Assembly (NCBI RefSeq): GCF_050389775.1
Contig: NZ_CP177150.1
Coordinates: forward strand, 45,305 to 109,304
DNA length: 64,000 nt
Direction: 5' to 3'
DNA from: Marinibacterium sp050389775
Lineage (GTDB): Bacteria; Pseudomonadota; Alphaproteobacteria; Rhodobacterales; Rhodobacteraceae
Below, one piece after another: positions 63,958-64,000 of the stretch (positions are counted from its first letter, which is position 1; each line of letters opens with the position of its first letter). A program made the translations under genes and the position numbers. Below the pieces are notes generated by a model. The model made no database searches, was not told where the DNA came from, and was given only the letters and a program-made list of their open reading frames with translations.

Positions 63958-64000
63958 ATGAGCGAAATCGCCGAAAAAGCGATATTTAGAGGGCAGGCGG
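63958..64000 (+). CDS. Possible gene start cut by the window end
   Basis: An ATG at 63958 opens a frame (SEIAEKAIFRGQA) that runs to the window edge, behind the AT-rich region. Only 14 codons are visible; no Shine-Dalgarno is clear. It could be the first codons of the next backbone gene. Confidence 0.25.
   Translation, partial: MSEIAEKAIFRGQA

Noticed and set aside
1..64000. Insertion sequences or transposases flanking the islands
   Set aside because: No transposase, integrase or resolvase motif was found in any frame, and I found no matching terminal repeats at 39.4 and 62.5 kb by eye.

Overview
The window looks like a large piece of a conjugative plasmid (or plasmid-derived element) from a GC-rich alphaproteobacterium, most likely of the Rhodobacteraceae (Paracoccus/Roseobacter type). 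The grounds are the gene families: DUF736, DUF2493, ArdC, a KorB-like ParB, a RepC-type initiator with an antisense RNA signal, and a VirB/VirD4 transfer system of alphaproteobacterial type. I see no rRNA, tRNA, CRISPR array, insertion sequence or transposase gene. The assignment to a family of organisms is inference; nothing in the window names the host.

Layout. (A) 1-11.4 kb: plasmid housekeeping, namely DUF736 protein, RadC-like protein, DUF3800, a winged-helix regulator, DUF2493 protein, ArdC-like antirestriction protein and an RHH-ParA-ParB partition cassette, with long gene-free GC-rich leaders in front of several plus-strand genes. A candidate structured RNA lies at 2267-2445. (B) 11.4-13.3 kb: mobilisation module (probable oriT, MobC, relaxase). 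(C) 13.6-22.8 kb: copper/periplasm block with two multicopper oxidases, two cytochromes c, DUF305, a glutaredoxin-MauE protein, CopA-CopB-CopC-CopD and a degenerate PCu(A)C. (D) 22.9-36.4 kb, minus strand: complete VirB1-VirB11 + VirD4 operon with an EexN-like exclusion lipoprotein, ending in an LPD7 protein. (E) 36.7-39.4 kb: TrbM-like protein and repC with its counter-transcribed RNA and a likely internal origin. (F) 39.4-62.5 kb: a second, larger metal island. (G) 62.5-64 kb: return to plasmid backbone with a second DUF2493 gene.

How the genes work together. Island F has two regulators with matching operators. A ZntR/CadR/PbrR-type MerR protein (40181-40609) fits promoter-spacer operators with 19-bp spacing in front of the SCO-DsbB-DsbA-PCuAC-SCO-M23-DUF411-ZIP-LspA operon, a ZntA-like P-type ATPase and an L,D-transpeptidase; a fourth copy at 39438 is an orphan. 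A CueR-type protein (58938-59408) fits operators in front of itself, a CopA-type Cu ATPase and, in block C, the DUF305 operon. Between them lies a tightly packed twelve-gene minus-strand operon (58924 down to 52326): small Cys/His protein, multicopper oxidase, Asp-box beta-propeller, DUF411, Met-rich peptides, cytochrome c, CcmG-like and TlpA-like thioredoxins and CcdA. Together these describe a periplasmic metal-handling system built on thiol redox and envelope maintenance rather than on efflux alone.

Signs of assembly by recombination: lnt loses its catalytic domain at about 47.37 kb where a 5'-truncated phnE begins; an MFS gene is cut at about 62.5 kb where the second DUF2493 gene begins; and an orphan metal promoter reads out of the left edge of island F.
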